Source of the DNA: Cytophagales bacterium
Lineage (GTDB): Bacteria > Pseudomonadota > Gammaproteobacteria > Burkholderiales > Burkholderiaceae_C
Direction of reading: 5' to 3'
Length of the DNA: 64,000 nt
Assembly (NCBI GenBank): GCA_030054145.1
Contig: JASGCK010000008.1
Location: 58,961-122,960 of the forward strand
The notes beneath the pieces were generated by a model. It was not told where the DNA came from. It made no database searches and saw nothing but the letters and a program-made list of their open reading frames with translations. Shown here piece by piece: positions 15,166 through 24,089 of this stretch (position 1 is its first letter; each line of letters starts with the position of its first letter). The position numbers and the translations under genes are program-made.

Positions 15166-18100
15166 CTACGACACTTCTCTCGGGGGAATGGCGGGATCTC
15201 CTTTTAGCTGCGGCATTGTCTTTGCAATCAATTTAACTCCAGGATCCTTAGCGCCTGTCAAATGCTTAGTAATGGACATTTGAATTAGGTGCGCGATCTC
15301 TTTCAACGTGGTGTTAGATACGTAGCTGTAGCGATACTGAGTCCGCAGCGCTCGATAAACACTTAGTAGGTAGAACGAGTTTTTATGAATGCTAGCAATG
15401 TACGCTTGGATCGCGTCATGCCAACCTCTTGGCTTTTGTGCTATCAACAAAAGTGCCAATTCATGCTTTCTGAGCTCGATCGGTTCTTTGCTGAAAACAT
15501 CCAAAAACAACGGTCCCATTTTCTGTGAATGAAGATCGTCTCTAGACCACCCCACTACGTTCACAGGAATCTCCATCAAAATTCCAATCACACGCTCCTT
15601 GGGCGTCGAGCCAAAATTTCCATCCAAGACAAAATTCACTCCATCAAATAGCGCCTGCCCTTTCTCGGCCAATACTGGCATTACAACGAGCAACACCATT
15701 GTCAATTGCTCCCAGCATTGAAGAATTTCTTCCAAAAGAGCTCGTTTGTAAATAGGCGCGACATAGTCACTGTTACGAAGAGCTTTTGAAGCGGCTCTTA
15801 GTGTTTGCATCAAGCAAGTGATCGTCTGCTCAGCCAATACACTGATGCTTTGGTCGTAGGGACGTTTTGGATCGTAATCACGATCCGCAAAGTGGTCTTT
15901 AATCTCCGAAGGCAAGTTGGAGTCTTGGATTCCGACCTCTATCTCGTCGGTCATCTTAGCCAAAGCTTCTTCAGTCGGCTGCCACTGTGCAAGCCGATAT
16001 GGATCCATATTTTTTGGAAATCCGCACTTCTCGTCGATTTGAAGTCGAATGGTTTCAAGATCCTTAGTCAACGACTTCACAGCATCTTCACGTTGCCGAT
16101 CAATTCCAGTATAGAACTCCACCACCTCTGGCATGCCCGCATACTTGAAGTCGCTGAGCATATAAGTTGCAAACGACGGCTCGTGATGCATCCGAAGTGC
16201 TGCGAAATAGTAAATCCAGAAAGAGAATTTGAATGCGAATTTCCCATCTCGTGGGACCAGAATATTGTTTGCACTCAATATGTCGAAGACCACCTGCACC
16301 TCAAGATCAATATATCCGTCTCTGCAGCACTTCTGAAGAGATGCGATGAAGTAATCTCTAGAAAATGTGAAGACCCCCTTTTCAAGTAACGAAGCACAGA
16401 AATGTCCGAGCACATACTCGCAGTCCTTAAGATCTGGGCGTGCTTTATAGCTGGGGATGCTTTGAGCATTGAAAAGCAAAAAAAGTATTCGCTTAATCAT
16501 CTCCGAACGGTTTACCGGGCTCGAATCAAAATCAACCTCAGAAACCTTTAAAAGTGTCAAACAATTCAAAGGGGTTCTGTGAAGATTGAGCATCTCCAAG
16601 TCGGCAACAATTTTCGTCATCACATCGTTGTCGTCCCCAATCTCAAGTTGGTCGTTGTATTCAGTCACTATTCCTCGAATGAGGTCTCTAGATAGCGTCC
16701 AAAGATAAAGTGATTGGAACGTGACGCCTATTTCGGGATGGGTTTTCTGATCTGAATGAAGTGTTGCCGGGTCTACGGTATACATGCAAATAATGGGGAC
16801 GCTAGGAAAGTGCTCCGACAATTTCCTCACTATCTTCCATACATCTTTTCCGGAGGGACTTACAGTGTCGATTACCAAGCACCTCACTTGACTATGCGCA
16901 AGTCCAACCTCGCTTAGTTCCCTAGCAGTGGTCTCCTTCACTGTGCCAGGCTTCAACTCGCTTGCATCGAAATACAACCAGAGATCGCCGCGCTGCTCCC
17001 ACGCCGTTTTCACTAAATAGTAAGATAGGCAAGTGAGTCCAAACTGAGGCAAGGCATGCACCAAACTGGAAATAGGTGCCTCAATCAATGACATTAAATT
17101 CACTGGAGCAATGGACTGCTCATCCCTCTCCACCTCGGGCTTAGTCTTTAAAACTGGCTCAACCCAAACACGAGGTTGTCCTGAAAATGATACCAACGCA
17201 GCATCTAGCCGCTTGGAAAAGTACTTCAGCACAGGATCATTATCAGAAGAATTTGTTGTCGACTTGTGGCTAACGGAATAATCTTGAAAAAGAACCCTTC
17301 CATTGTCCGTATTGGAGAAGCTCACACCAGAAACAAACGATTGATTTTTTGTCCATTGCCGATAGACGAGCTCCCTTGGTCCACTTGATTCATCAATCAC
17401 CATAATTGAGTAACCAAGCAAATCATGTTTGGAGCTGTACAAAGCTGGGGAGCAACATTCAATTAGCGACTTGCCAGCTGAAATTGAGTGCAAGCTTTCC
17501 TGTTCGTGTTCGTGACCGTACAAACGCACTGAAAAATGTTTATTTAATAGAACTTTGAGCTCACGCTGTGCCGACTCGGTCAACCAATGAAGGGGATGGT
17601 GCATCACCAAAATCTTCCACTTGGCTTTAGAGTTCTGCAACCAATTGTGCAATGTCCGGGTATCAATACCTAATCTGCGCTTGTCAGGTATTTCAATTTC
17701 TCCTTTGAACAGCCCACCGCTACTGCAAAGAGCAGTGTTGAGGCAATAGACTCCAACATCCTTGGTTAAATCCCAACCTGCTCCAGAAGGTGCAAGTGCA
17801 CCAACGCCGAATGAGCAGAATTTTTCTTGAAACGCTAGGTAATTTGAAAATTTCTCAGTAAGAACATTTGGCGCATTCAGAACAAAATCATTGAACTCTT
17901 TCTCAGCCAAGTTCTGTGAAACCACACCTTCGTGCACAACCAGCTTATCCTTTACTAGATTTCTAGACAAATCATGGTTTCCAGGAACACAAATTCGATG
18001 AGTCTTGGGGATACCTAGCTCAATTAGTTTTTTGTCAAAAACGTTTAGGAAATCGGTGTATTGCGGCTCACTGTCCCCGGCCTGAGCGATATCCCCAGAG

Positions 18101-18243
18101 AATGCAACAAAGACGCTTTCCGCAGCAATTAGTTCAAGCTGATTCTTCAAATCAGCGAATAGCTCGTCGACAACAACCGCATGACCTTCAGAACGACCAA
18201 TGACGTTATGAAAATCGGATAAGTGAACTATCGCTACTGCCAT
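15166..18243 (-). CDS. Metallophosphoesterase fused to a STAND-like NTPase region (probable defence protein)
   Basis: This is a 1025-residue cytoplasmic protein. Residues 1 to about 300 are a calcineurin-like phosphoesterase: LSDFH, FSGDIAQAGD, VPGNHDLS, MHHPLHW and LYGHEHEQ give the metal ligands. From about residue 385 a second region looks like a degenerate P-loop NTPase. HALPQFGLTCLSYYL stands where Walker A is expected but lacks GK[ST], and VRCLVIDTVSPS resembles Walker B. A long helical C-terminal part follows. An effector domain joined to a STAND-like module is the layout of several anti-phage proteins, and the gene sits in a mobile island with three TA modules; a defence role is inferred. 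The ATG at 18243 has a GGGGAG site 7 bp upstream. GC content is lower than in the flanking housekeeping genes. Confidence 0.7.
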   Translation of the reverse strand: MAVAIVHLSDFHNVIGRSEGHAVVVDELFADLKNQLELIAAESVFVAFSGDIAQAGDSEPQYTDFLNVFDKKLIELGIPKTHRICVPGNHDLSRNLVKDKLVVHEGVVSQNLAEKEFNDFVLNAPNVLTEKFSNYLAFQEKFCSFGVGALAPSGAGWDLTKDVGVYCLNTALCSSGGLFKGEIEIPDKRRLGIDTRTLHNWLQNSKAKWKILVMHHPLHWLTESAQRELKVLLNKHFSVRLYGHEHEQESLHSISAGKSLIECCSPALYSSKHDLLGYSIMVIDESSGPRELVYRQWTKNQSFVSGVSFSNTDNGRVLFQDYSVSHKSTTNSSDNDPVLKYFSKRLDAALVSFSGQPRVWVEPVLKTKPEVERDEQSIAPVNLMSLIEAPISSLVHALPQFGLTCLSYYLVKTAWEQRGDLWLYFDASELKPGTVKETTARELSEVGLAHSQVRCLVIDTVSPSGKDVWKIVRKLSEHFPSVPIICMYTVDPATLHSDQKTHPEIGVTFQSLYLWTLSRDLIRGIVTEYNDQLEIGDDNDVMTKIVADLEMLNLHRTPLNCLTLLKVSEVDFDSSPVNRSEMIKRILFLLFNAQSIPSYKARPDLKDCEYVLGHFCASLLEKGVFTFSRDYFIASLQKCCRDGYIDLEVQVVFDILSANNILVPRDGKFAFKFSFWIYYFAALRMHHEPSFATYMLSDFKYAGMPEVVEFYTGIDRQREDAVKSLTKDLETIRLQIDEKCGFPKNMDPYRLAQWQPTEEALAKMTDEIEVGIQDSNLPSEIKDHFADRDYDPKRPYDQSISVLAEQTITCLMQTLRAASKALRNSDYVAPIYKRALLEEILQCWEQLTMVLLVVMPVLAEKGQALFDGVNFVLDGNFGSTPKERVIGILMEIPVNVVGWSRDDLHSQKMGPLFLDVFSKEPIELRKHELALLLIAQKPRGWHDAIQAYIASIHKNSFYLLSVYRALRTQYRYSYVSNTTLKEIAHLIQMSITKHLTGAKDPGVKLIAKTMPQLKGDPAIPPREVS

Positions 18244-18844
18244 TTTTTTCTCCCCGCATAGTTTTATTGATTGGTACTCTTTGGCAATCGTTTCAGACTG
18301 ACCAGACCAATTCCTGAATAGTTTATACGAGGGATGTCAGCACTACGAATCCACCACTCCAGGATGTGCAAGGCTACGATCATGGACTCTTGTACGTAGC
18401 TGATTCAGTACTTCACCTCAGGGACAAGTTCTCCAGAGAGCGAATAGTCATCTGCCTTGGTTCAGACAACACTGCGTTCTCTGGCGCAACCAATCATTTC
18501 GCATTTGCCCACTTTGAATATGGCAGTCAATGTTATTCTGAAGCCACCACTGCACATTGAGCGACGAACGCAAGGACGATCTCAGCAAATGGAAATTACG
18601 TCTCGGCAAATGTGTAGCCTAGAAATTTGATCTACTGGCTAGGCTACATATAGGCTACACCAAAGACCCAAAATAGCCTGGAATTGGCTTGCAGGCGACT
18701 GTAAGTTATTGATTTTATTAGGTCAAAAAATTCACTGAACTTTATGAGTCCTCTGCTCTAACCAACTGAGCTAACGGCCCACGTTCGACACTTGGGTCTC
18801 CGATTCTAGCCGCCGCGCGCCACGCTGTCCGTTACAGTTGACGT
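18244..18844. other. Non-coding stretch with inverted and direct repeats near the element end
   Basis: No supported gene; short frames here show no family features. TGTAGCCTAG at 18613-18622 and CTAGGCTACA at 18639-18648 form an inverted repeat, followed by a further TAGGCTAC at 18651-18658. These match units near the left end of the element (14512-14531). The tRNA 5' half follows at 18742-18780. Confidence 0.6.
18742..18780 (-). pseudogene. Orphan 5' half of the native tRNA-Ile2 (CAU)
   Basis: Minus strand from 18780: acceptor GGGCCGT, TA, D-arm GCTCAGTTGGTTAGAGC, anticodon stem 5' strand GAGGA and loop CTCATAA, then unrelated AT-rich DNA. No 3' half follows, so this gene cannot make a tRNA unless it is joined to copy C. 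It is the 5' part of the tRNA split by the element at 14412-18748. Confidence 0.85.
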
Positions 18845-19756
18845 ATGACCCACTCCACTCAAACCGCACAAAAGCCTTGGCTAGTTCTTTTCTTAAGTAT
18901 TGGAGCTATTTGGGGTAGCTCTTTTTTGTTTATGCGCGTCGCTGCAACCGAGTTTGGAGTCTTCCCAACCGCTTGCCTGCGCATGGCGATTGGCGCTTTG
19001 GCTATGCTGCCACTCTTGGCATGGCGCGGGCTTTTGGGGCAAATGATGCAAAACTGGAAACTCATCGCCCGCGTCGGCTTGTTTAATTCTGCCATTCCGT
19101 TTACCTGCTATGCGTTTGCCGTGCTACACATCACCACGGGGCTATCGGCTATTTTGAATGCCACCGTCCCTATGTTTGCGGCTTTGGTGGCTTGGCTTTG
19201 GCTAGGGCAAAAGCTCAGTCCACAACGCGTGGCAGGCATCGTTATCGGCTTTGTCGGCATTGCTTTGCTGGCAGGCGACCAAGCCGCCCTCAAAGGCGAT
19301 GCGGTGTGGCTCTCGATTGCGTCTATCGCAGCTTGTCTGGTGGCGACGCTGTGCTACGGCATCACGGGGAATGTGATTAAGCAGCATCTCTCGCACTTAC
19401 ACCCGTGGGTGATTGCGGGCGGCACGATGTTGGCTGCTGCGCTGTGGCTCGCCATTCCCGCACTGCTGAACTTGCCCGCGCACATGCCTAGTGCGCACGC
19501 TTGGGGCGGTCTCATCCTGGTGGGCGTGCTGTGTAGCGCCGTGGCTTTTATGATGTATTTTGAGCTTTTGCAGCGCACGGACTCCACCAAAGCCATGAGC
19601 GTAACTTACCTCATCACCGTTTTTGGCGTTTTTTACGGCGTGCTGTTTTTAGATGAGCGGCTCACGCTGTGGATGTTGTTTTGTGCCGCAGTCGCTTTGC
19701 TGGGTACGGCGCTGGCAACGGGCTTGATCAAGCCGAGAGAGGCCAGCGCGGTTTAA
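18845..19756 (+). CDS. EamA/DMT-superfamily transporter
   Basis: This 303-residue inner-membrane protein has about ten predicted spans in two EamA repeats (residues about 10-145 and 160-295). It starts [20 protein letters not shown], a typical first segment, and has the repeat-2 segment [22 protein letters not shown] proteins export or import small metabolites; the substrate cannot be read. It lies just outside the tRNA island and overlaps the tail of tsaD (opposite strand) by 29 bp. Confidence 0.88.
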   Translation: MTHSTQTAQKPWLVLFLSIGAIWGSSFLFMRVAATEFGVFPTACLRMAIGALAMLPLLAWRGLLGQMMQNWKLIARVGLFNSAIPFTCYAFAVLHITTGLSAILNATVPMFAALVAWLWLGQKLSPQRVAGIVIGFVGIALLAGDQAALKGDAVWLSIASIAACLVATLCYGITGNVIKQHLSHLHPWVIAGGTMLAAALWLAIPALLNLPAHMPSAHAWGGLILVGVLCSAVAFMMYFELLQRTDSTKAMSVTYLITVFGVFYGVLFLDERLTLWMLFCAAVALLGTALATGLIKPREASAV

Positions 19757-20936
19757 CGGCGAATGAATAATCTTTGGCTGGAGTTGCCACGCCCGCTTGA
19801 ATCCGCAGCGCTGCGGCTAGCGCAATCATCGCGCCGTTGTCGGTGCAAAGGCGCTGCTCAGGGTAATGAACGCGGATGCCGCGCTTGCTGCATTCGCGAT
19901 TGAGCGACTCGCGCAAATGCTGATTCGCCCCCACACCTCCCGCCACCACGAGCCGCGCAAGGCCAGAGCTAGCAAGGGCTGCCAGCGACTTCTTCACCAA
20001 GCACTCGACAATCGCGGCTTGTGTGCTGGCAGCTAAATTGGCGATTTGCGTTTCGGTTAATGCTGAACTCACTAGCTCCGTTTGAGCCAAGACCGCCCTC
20101 TCCGTTTGCGCCGAAACCGCCTCATCTGTTTGCGCCGAAACAGCCTCCTCCGTTTGAGCCAAGACCGCCTCCTCCGTTTGAGCCAAAACCGCCCCCGCCG
20201 TTCGGGCTGAGCTTGTCGAAACCACCAAGTTCGCCTCTTTCACTTTTTTAACCTGCGTCAGCACCGCCGTCTTCAATCCCGCAAACGAAAAATCAAGGTT
20301 GCCGCTGTGCAAGAGTGGACGTGGCAGCTTGTACGCGGCGGAGTCGCCCTGCTCGGCAAGCCTTGCCAGCAAAGGGCCGCCAGGGTAGTCCAGCCCGAGC
20401 AGCTTGGCGGATTTATCAAACGCCTCGCCTGCCGCATCGTCAATCGTTTCGCCTAAAGTTTCGTAATCCCCCACGGCATGAACGCGCATCAGCTGCGTAT
20501 GCCCGCCCGACACCAAGAGCGCGATGAACGGGAACTCAGGCGGATCAGCGCTTAAAAAGGGACTCAGCAAATGGCCTTCTAAATGATGCACACCCAGCAC
20601 GGGCACGTCCAGTGCGGCTCCCAGAGCACAAGCCGCGCCAGCGCCCACCAGCAAAGCCCCCGCAAGCCCTGGCCCTTGCGTAAACGCCACCACATCGACA
20701 TCGGCGAGCGTTTTGTGCGCGCCCGCTAGCACCGCCTCAGTCAGCGGCAACACGCGGCGGATGTGGTCACGACTTGCCAGTTCGGGCACAACCCCGCCAA
20801 AAGGTTGATGCATCTTGATTTGGCTGTGCAGCTCGTCAGCCAGCAGCACAGGGCGAGTGATCGAGTTCGACAAGTCAACTTCGACCAGCGCCACGCCCGT
20901 TTCGTCGCACGAAGATTCAATGCCAAGAATGAGCAT
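19728..20936 (-). CDS. tsaD: tRNA N6-threonylcarbamoyladenosine transferase, with repeat insertion
   Basis: TsaD, with TsaB and TsaE, adds threonylcarbamoyl to A37 of ANN-decoding tRNAs. Seen are [13 protein letters not shown] (nucleotide site), [10 protein letters not shown] (metal-binding His), LVSGGHTQL and the C-terminal [11 protein letters not shown]. The protein is 402 residues against about 340 normally. The excess lies at about residues 238-296, where VSTSSARTA is encoded by a palindromic element of family 2 and is followed by about six copies of an 8-residue unit (AVLAQTEE type). The frame is kept, so the enzyme probably tolerates this as a surface loop between the two lobes. Confidence 0.95.
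   Translation of the reverse strand: MLILGIESSCDETGVALVEVDLSNSITRPVLLADELHSQIKMHQPFGGVVPELASRDHIRRVLPLTEAVLAGAHKTLADVDVVAFTQGPGLAGALLVGAGAACALGAALDVPVLGVHHLEGHLLSPFLSADPPEFPFIALLVSGGHTQLMRVHAVGDYETLGETIDDAAGEAFDKSAKLLGLDYPGGPLLARLAEQGDSAAYKLPRPLLHSGNLDFSFAGLKTAVLTQVKKVKEANLVVSTSSARTAGAVLAQTEEAVLAQTEEAVSAQTDEAVSAQTERAVLAQTELVSSALTETQIANLAASTQAAIVECLVKKSLAALASSGLARLVVAGGVGANQHLRESLNRECSKRGIRVHYPEQRLCTDNGAMIALAAALRIQAGVATPAKDYSFAVKPRWPLSA
20049..20222. repeat. 24-bp tandem repeats plus family 2 half-element inside tsaD
   Basis: About six imperfect 24-bp units (GCCTCCTCCGTTTGAGCC plus six bases) lie next to CCGTTCGGGCTGAGCTTG at 20198-20215. The units share CCGTT(C/T)G(G/A)GC with the start of that element. 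They encode an 8-residue repeat in TsaD. Confidence 0.85.
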
Positions 20937-20940
20937 CTGG

Positions 20941-23238
20941 TTAACTCCTCATTCTGCTAACTGCTAAGCCCGTCATGTCTGCCAGCTCGTCACTCCCGCG
21001 CAGGCGGGAGTCCTGCACAAGCCGTGGATCCCCGCCTTCGCGGGGATGACTGAGGTTGCTGGGATGGCTGAGGTTGCTGGGATGGCTGAAGTTGCGGGGA
21101 TAACTGAAGTTGCTGGGATGACTGAGGTTGCTGGGATGACTGAGGTTGCTGGGGTGGCTGAAGTTGCTGGGGTGGCTGAAGTTGCTGGGGTGGCTGAAGT
21201 TGCTGGGGTGGCACATCATTTGCAAAGCGCTTTTTAGGTTTTCCACCACATCATCCCACGCATCTTGCTGGGTTTGCCGAAAGATGCGCATCCCCTTTGG
21301 ATACCACGGCGAGTCGTCTCTATCGTTGAGCCAGCGCCAATCGGTCTCCACGTGCGGAATCATCACCCAGCAGGGCACACCGAGCGCCCCCGCCACATGG
21401 ACGATGCCCGTGTCCACGCTGATGATGAGGTCTAACTGCGCAACCAGCGCCGCCCCATCGGCAAAGTCTGTCATGTGCGAACCCCACTCCAGCATGGGTT
21501 GATCGTGCGGCAGTGAGCAGACCTCCTGCGCGGCATCGCCCGTTTGCAGGCTGATAAACGACACGTTTGGCACATCCCACAGCGAGCGCAGCACGCGCAC
21601 GCTGGCCAGTGAGCGGTTGTGATCGTTGCCGTGCTGTGGGCTACCGCGCCACGTGATTCCGACTTTTAATGTGCCGCCCTGGAGCGCCTGCGCAGGCAGC
21701 TCACTTTGCATTCTTGTGCGCCAAGCCTGACGGGCTGTGGCTTCGGTGGTGATGTACGGAATGGACGCTGGCAAGCTCGCCAGCGTAATACCCAGCGCGT
21801 GGGGCAGACTTTGGCCATAGCACCAATAGTCCATTGGCGGCCAAACGTCGCTCATGGATTCCACGCAAATCGCCTCGTCCACGCCAGGCACGGTTTGCAA
21901 CAAAGTGCGCACCATCGGCTGGCACAAAATCGTCACCCGCGCCGCGCCGCGCTCCTTCAAGGTGTGTGCAAAACGCGCAAACATGATCTCGTCGCCATAA
22001 CCTTGCTCGCGCATCACCATGATGGACTTGCCCGCTAGCGACTCGCCTGTCCAGCGCGGATACGGCGCGTTGTGCGACATACGCGGCTGCTCGCCCTCAT
22101 TCACCAAGTAACGCGATTCAAACAGCGCCCAGCCCTCCTCGTAGCGCCCCAGCGCCAGCAAGAGCGAGCCAAAGTTCATGCGGCCTTCGCTAAAGTTCGG
22201 GTTGATTGCCAGCATGCGGCGAAAGGCGGCTTCCGATTCCACCCAGCGCTTTTCCCAGCGCAGCAGCATTCCGATGTTGTGCCAGCTATAAAAATGATGC
22301 GGCGCATGTTCAATCGTTTGTTGATAAAACGCCAATGCTTCGGCGCGGCGATTTTGTCCCGTCAAGAGCGAACCCAATGGCCAATAGGCGTTTTCATAAG
22401 TAGGGACCAGCTCAAAAATGCGATGCAGCAAAGCTTCGTAAGCGGCTAGATCGCCCGCCTCTTCAAAACGTTTGGCGGACGCGAGCATCCAGTGCGCAGC
22501 ACTCTCCAGCCGCGCTTGCTGCAACTGCATCGTCTCGCGTGCCTGCACCGATTCGTGGCTGATGAAGTCGTCCCACACGCAAGGCGGATGATCAAAATGC
22601 GCCTTCAACTCAGCGTGCTCCTTCGCCACATAAAAGCGATTGACCGCATCGAAGTAAGCGAACTCGTAGCCTTGCGCTAAAAGCAGCGGCTCCCAATGCG
22701 CGTAGTGGGGAGTCGGCTGACCTGGCAATACACTCTCCAGCACAATGAGCCACGGACGAAAGCGCTGAAAATCAAGACCCCGTAAAACGTCCTGCTCAGC
22801 GCCTTCTACATCAATGCTGAGCAAATGAATGTCGCCTTCGGGGCGCAACTGCACAAGCACCTCGGTCAAGGTTTGTGTGGGCACAGTGGACTGCACCATT
22901 GCCAAACCTCGGGCTGCATAGTCTTTTGCAAAATCTAAATTAACGGTCGCGGCTTGCCCGTACTGGACGGGCAGATGGAGCGTCATTTCGCCCGTCGTCT
23001 CTGACCCTGTCACCGCCGTATTAATCAGCCGATCTTCGGGTCGGTGTTGCTGCCAAGCCGCATTAAAAATAGATTGCGGCTCAATCGCCACACCGCGCCA
23101 GCCCTTGTTGTACAAGGCATAGGTGTTGCTGTCGTCCACAGGATGCGACGCGCCCACGTCAACATAAAAGCCTTGTTGAACCAACGCCAACGCCCGCGCC
23201 AGCATCACGTCTTCAAAATTGCGCGTGTAGGAAATCAT
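20941..23238 (-). CDS. FkbM methyltransferase - TPR - GT9-like fusion protein
   Basis: The product is about 765 residues in three parts. Residues 1 to about 215 form an FkbM-type SAM methyltransferase ([49 protein letters not shown]). About 270-390 are TPR units ([33 protein letters not shown]). From about 400 there is a GT9-like region ([27 protein letters not shown]). Such proteins act in glycan or surface-polymer modification. ATG at 23238 gives the canonical FkbM start. The C-terminal tail (about 21000-21213) is not conserved: it is 18-bp tandem repeats (HPSNFS units) and palindrome-derived [10 protein letters not shown] and DSRLRG. Confidence 0.82.
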   Translation of the reverse strand: MISYTRNFEDVMLARALALVQQGFYVDVGASHPVDDSNTYALYNKGWRGVAIEPQSIFNAAWQQHRPEDRLINTAVTGSETTGEMTLHLPVQYGQAATVNLDFAKDYAARGLAMVQSTVPTQTLTEVLVQLRPEGDIHLLSIDVEGAEQDVLRGLDFQRFRPWLIVLESVLPGQPTPHYAHWEPLLLAQGYEFAYFDAVNRFYVAKEHAELKAHFDHPPCVWDDFISHESVQARETMQLQQARLESAAHWMLASAKRFEEAGDLAAYEALLHRIFELVPTYENAYWPLGSLLTGQNRRAEALAFYQQTIEHAPHHFYSWHNIGMLLRWEKRWVESEAAFRRMLAINPNFSEGRMNFGSLLLALGRYEEGWALFESRYLVNEGEQPRMSHNAPYPRWTGESLAGKSIMVMREQGYGDEIMFARFAHTLKERGAARVTILCQPMVRTLLQTVPGVDEAICVESMSDVWPPMDYWCYGQSLPHALGITLASLPASIPYITTEATARQAWRTRMQSELPAQALQGGTLKVGITWRGSPQHGNDHNRSLASVRVLRSLWDVPNVSFISLQTGDAAQEVCSLPHDQPMLEWGSHMTDFADGAALVAQLDLIISVDTGIVHVAGALGVPCWVMIPHVETDWRWLNDRDDSPWYPKGMRIFRQTQQDAWDDVVENLKSALQMMCHPSNFSHPSNFSHPSNFSHPSNLSHPSNLSHPSNFSYPRNFSHPSNLSHPSNLSHPREGGDPRLVQDSRLRGSDELADMTGLAVSRMRS
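20990..21212. repeat. Family 1 palindromes with nine 18-bp tandem units
   Basis: A variant palindrome (CACTCCCGCGCAGGCGGGAGTC, split: CACTCCCGCG, CAGGCGGGAGTC) lies at 20990-21011 and a second, GGATCCCCGCC/TTCGCGGGGATGAC, at 21026-21050. Its last eight bases GGGATGAC (21043-21050) begin the first of nine 18-bp units (consensus GGGATGGCTGAGGTTGCT) running to 21204. They encode the tail of the FkbM-TPR protein. Confidence 0.9.
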
Positions 23239-23267
23239 GGGCATTGCCAACTGACCAAGCGCCGCAG

Positions 23268-24035
23268 CTATTCAACGAGCGTTGTCACGCCAAGTACCGT
23301 TATGCCATCTCGCTCTGCGCCTTTGGGAATGCAAAGCAAATTCATGCCCGCCTCGTACACGCGGTAGTTTCGTGTGGCAAAAAAATCAACCAAGGCCGGT
23401 TTATCTGACTTCAACCACTCAATAAATGTGATCGGGCGATGCGTCTCTAGCAATGCAGTAGCGCCCATTAAAGCCTGCTCTTCCATGCCCTCAATGTCCA
23501 TCTTGATCATGTCCACACGCGGCAGATCTAAGCTATCGAGCGTGATGGTGCGAACGTCCTCGGTACTTGCGCCTGGCATTTGCGTCAGCAGCTCTTGTTG
23601 CTCACCACCAAACTCCACGCTACCAAAACTTGTGACTTGGCGATAGTCCAATTTGGGAATGCCAATAAAGCCCGCTTTGTCCGACACCGCCGCATGATGG
23701 ACGTACAGATTCTCTAGGCTATTGAGCGCCACACTACCGCAAACCATATTGAACAAAATGCGCTGCGCTTCAAAAGCAATCACTTTGCCGTCCGTGGCTT
23801 TCAGCAACTGAGCCATTGCTAGTGAATACAAACCAAAATTAGCGCCCACATCCAAAAACACTTGTCCTGCGGGCAACATTTGAATGATCTGTAGCAGGGT
23901 GTCAATTTCCCCATGATCCAGTGACTCACCCGTTTTAATGAGCGCGTTGGTTTGATTGGTATCAAAACGATTGACCAGCACCTGCCCATAACGACTAGGG
24001 ACAACAAGGGTGTAGGGTAGTTCAGTAGGATTCAT
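23268..24035 (-). CDS. FkbM family methyltransferase
   Basis: This is a SAM-dependent methyltransferase of about 255 residues. FLDVGANFGLYSLAMAQLL is motif I, VIAFEAQRILFNMV the acidic-loop region, and VDMIKMDIEGMEEQALMGA the conserved FkbM motif. Substrates in the family are sugar or polyketide hydroxyls. The start MNPTELPYTL at 24035 is preferred; upstream codons of the open frame are unlike the family. It lies just upstream of, and is probably cotranscribed with, the FkbM-TPR-GT fusion, which suggests a common surface-glycan pathway. Confidence 0.85.
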   Translation of the reverse strand: MNPTELPYTLVVPSRYGQVLVNRFDTNQTNALIKTGESLDHGEIDTLLQIIQMLPAGQVFLDVGANFGLYSLAMAQLLKATDGKVIAFEAQRILFNMVCGSVALNSLENLYVHHAAVSDKAGFIGIPKLDYRQVTSFGSVEFGGEQQELLTQMPGASTEDVRTITLDSLDLPRVDMIKMDIEGMEEQALMGATALLETHRPITFIEWLKSDKPALVDFFATRNYRVYEAGMNLLCIPKGAERDGITVLGVTTLVE

Positions 24036-24089
24036 AACTTTGATTCTAATGATGCCTTTTATGAGCAAGCATGAAGCGACAATTAGCGC

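Larger units (their letters stand above)
14412..18748. mobile_element. About 4.3-kb element inserted in the anticodon loop of tRNA-Ile2
   Basis: Bounded by two direct copies of CTCATAA on the minus strand (14412-14418 and 18742-18748), one joined to the tRNA 3' half and the other to the 5' half. It carries an intron-containing tRNA-Ile2 and the 1025-residue phosphoesterase gene. Direct repeats of TAGGCTAC type lie about 100 bp inside each end (14512-14531, 18640-18660) and could be integrase arm sites. No integrase or transposase gene is present, so it would need help in trans or has lost one. Confidence 0.7.

Noticed and set aside
18366..18560. 64-codon frame on the plus strand in the gap before the DMT gene
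   Set aside because: No family similarity, no clear ribosome site; probably chance.
14412..18748. Integrase or transposase within the tRNA island
   Set aside because: No tyrosine recombinase, serine recombinase or DDE motifs were found in any frame of the region.
21043..21212. 18-bp repeats as a possible CRISPR or regulatory iteron array
   Set aside because: No spacers; units are in frame with the FkbM-TPR gene and start in a palindrome, so they are a minisatellite.
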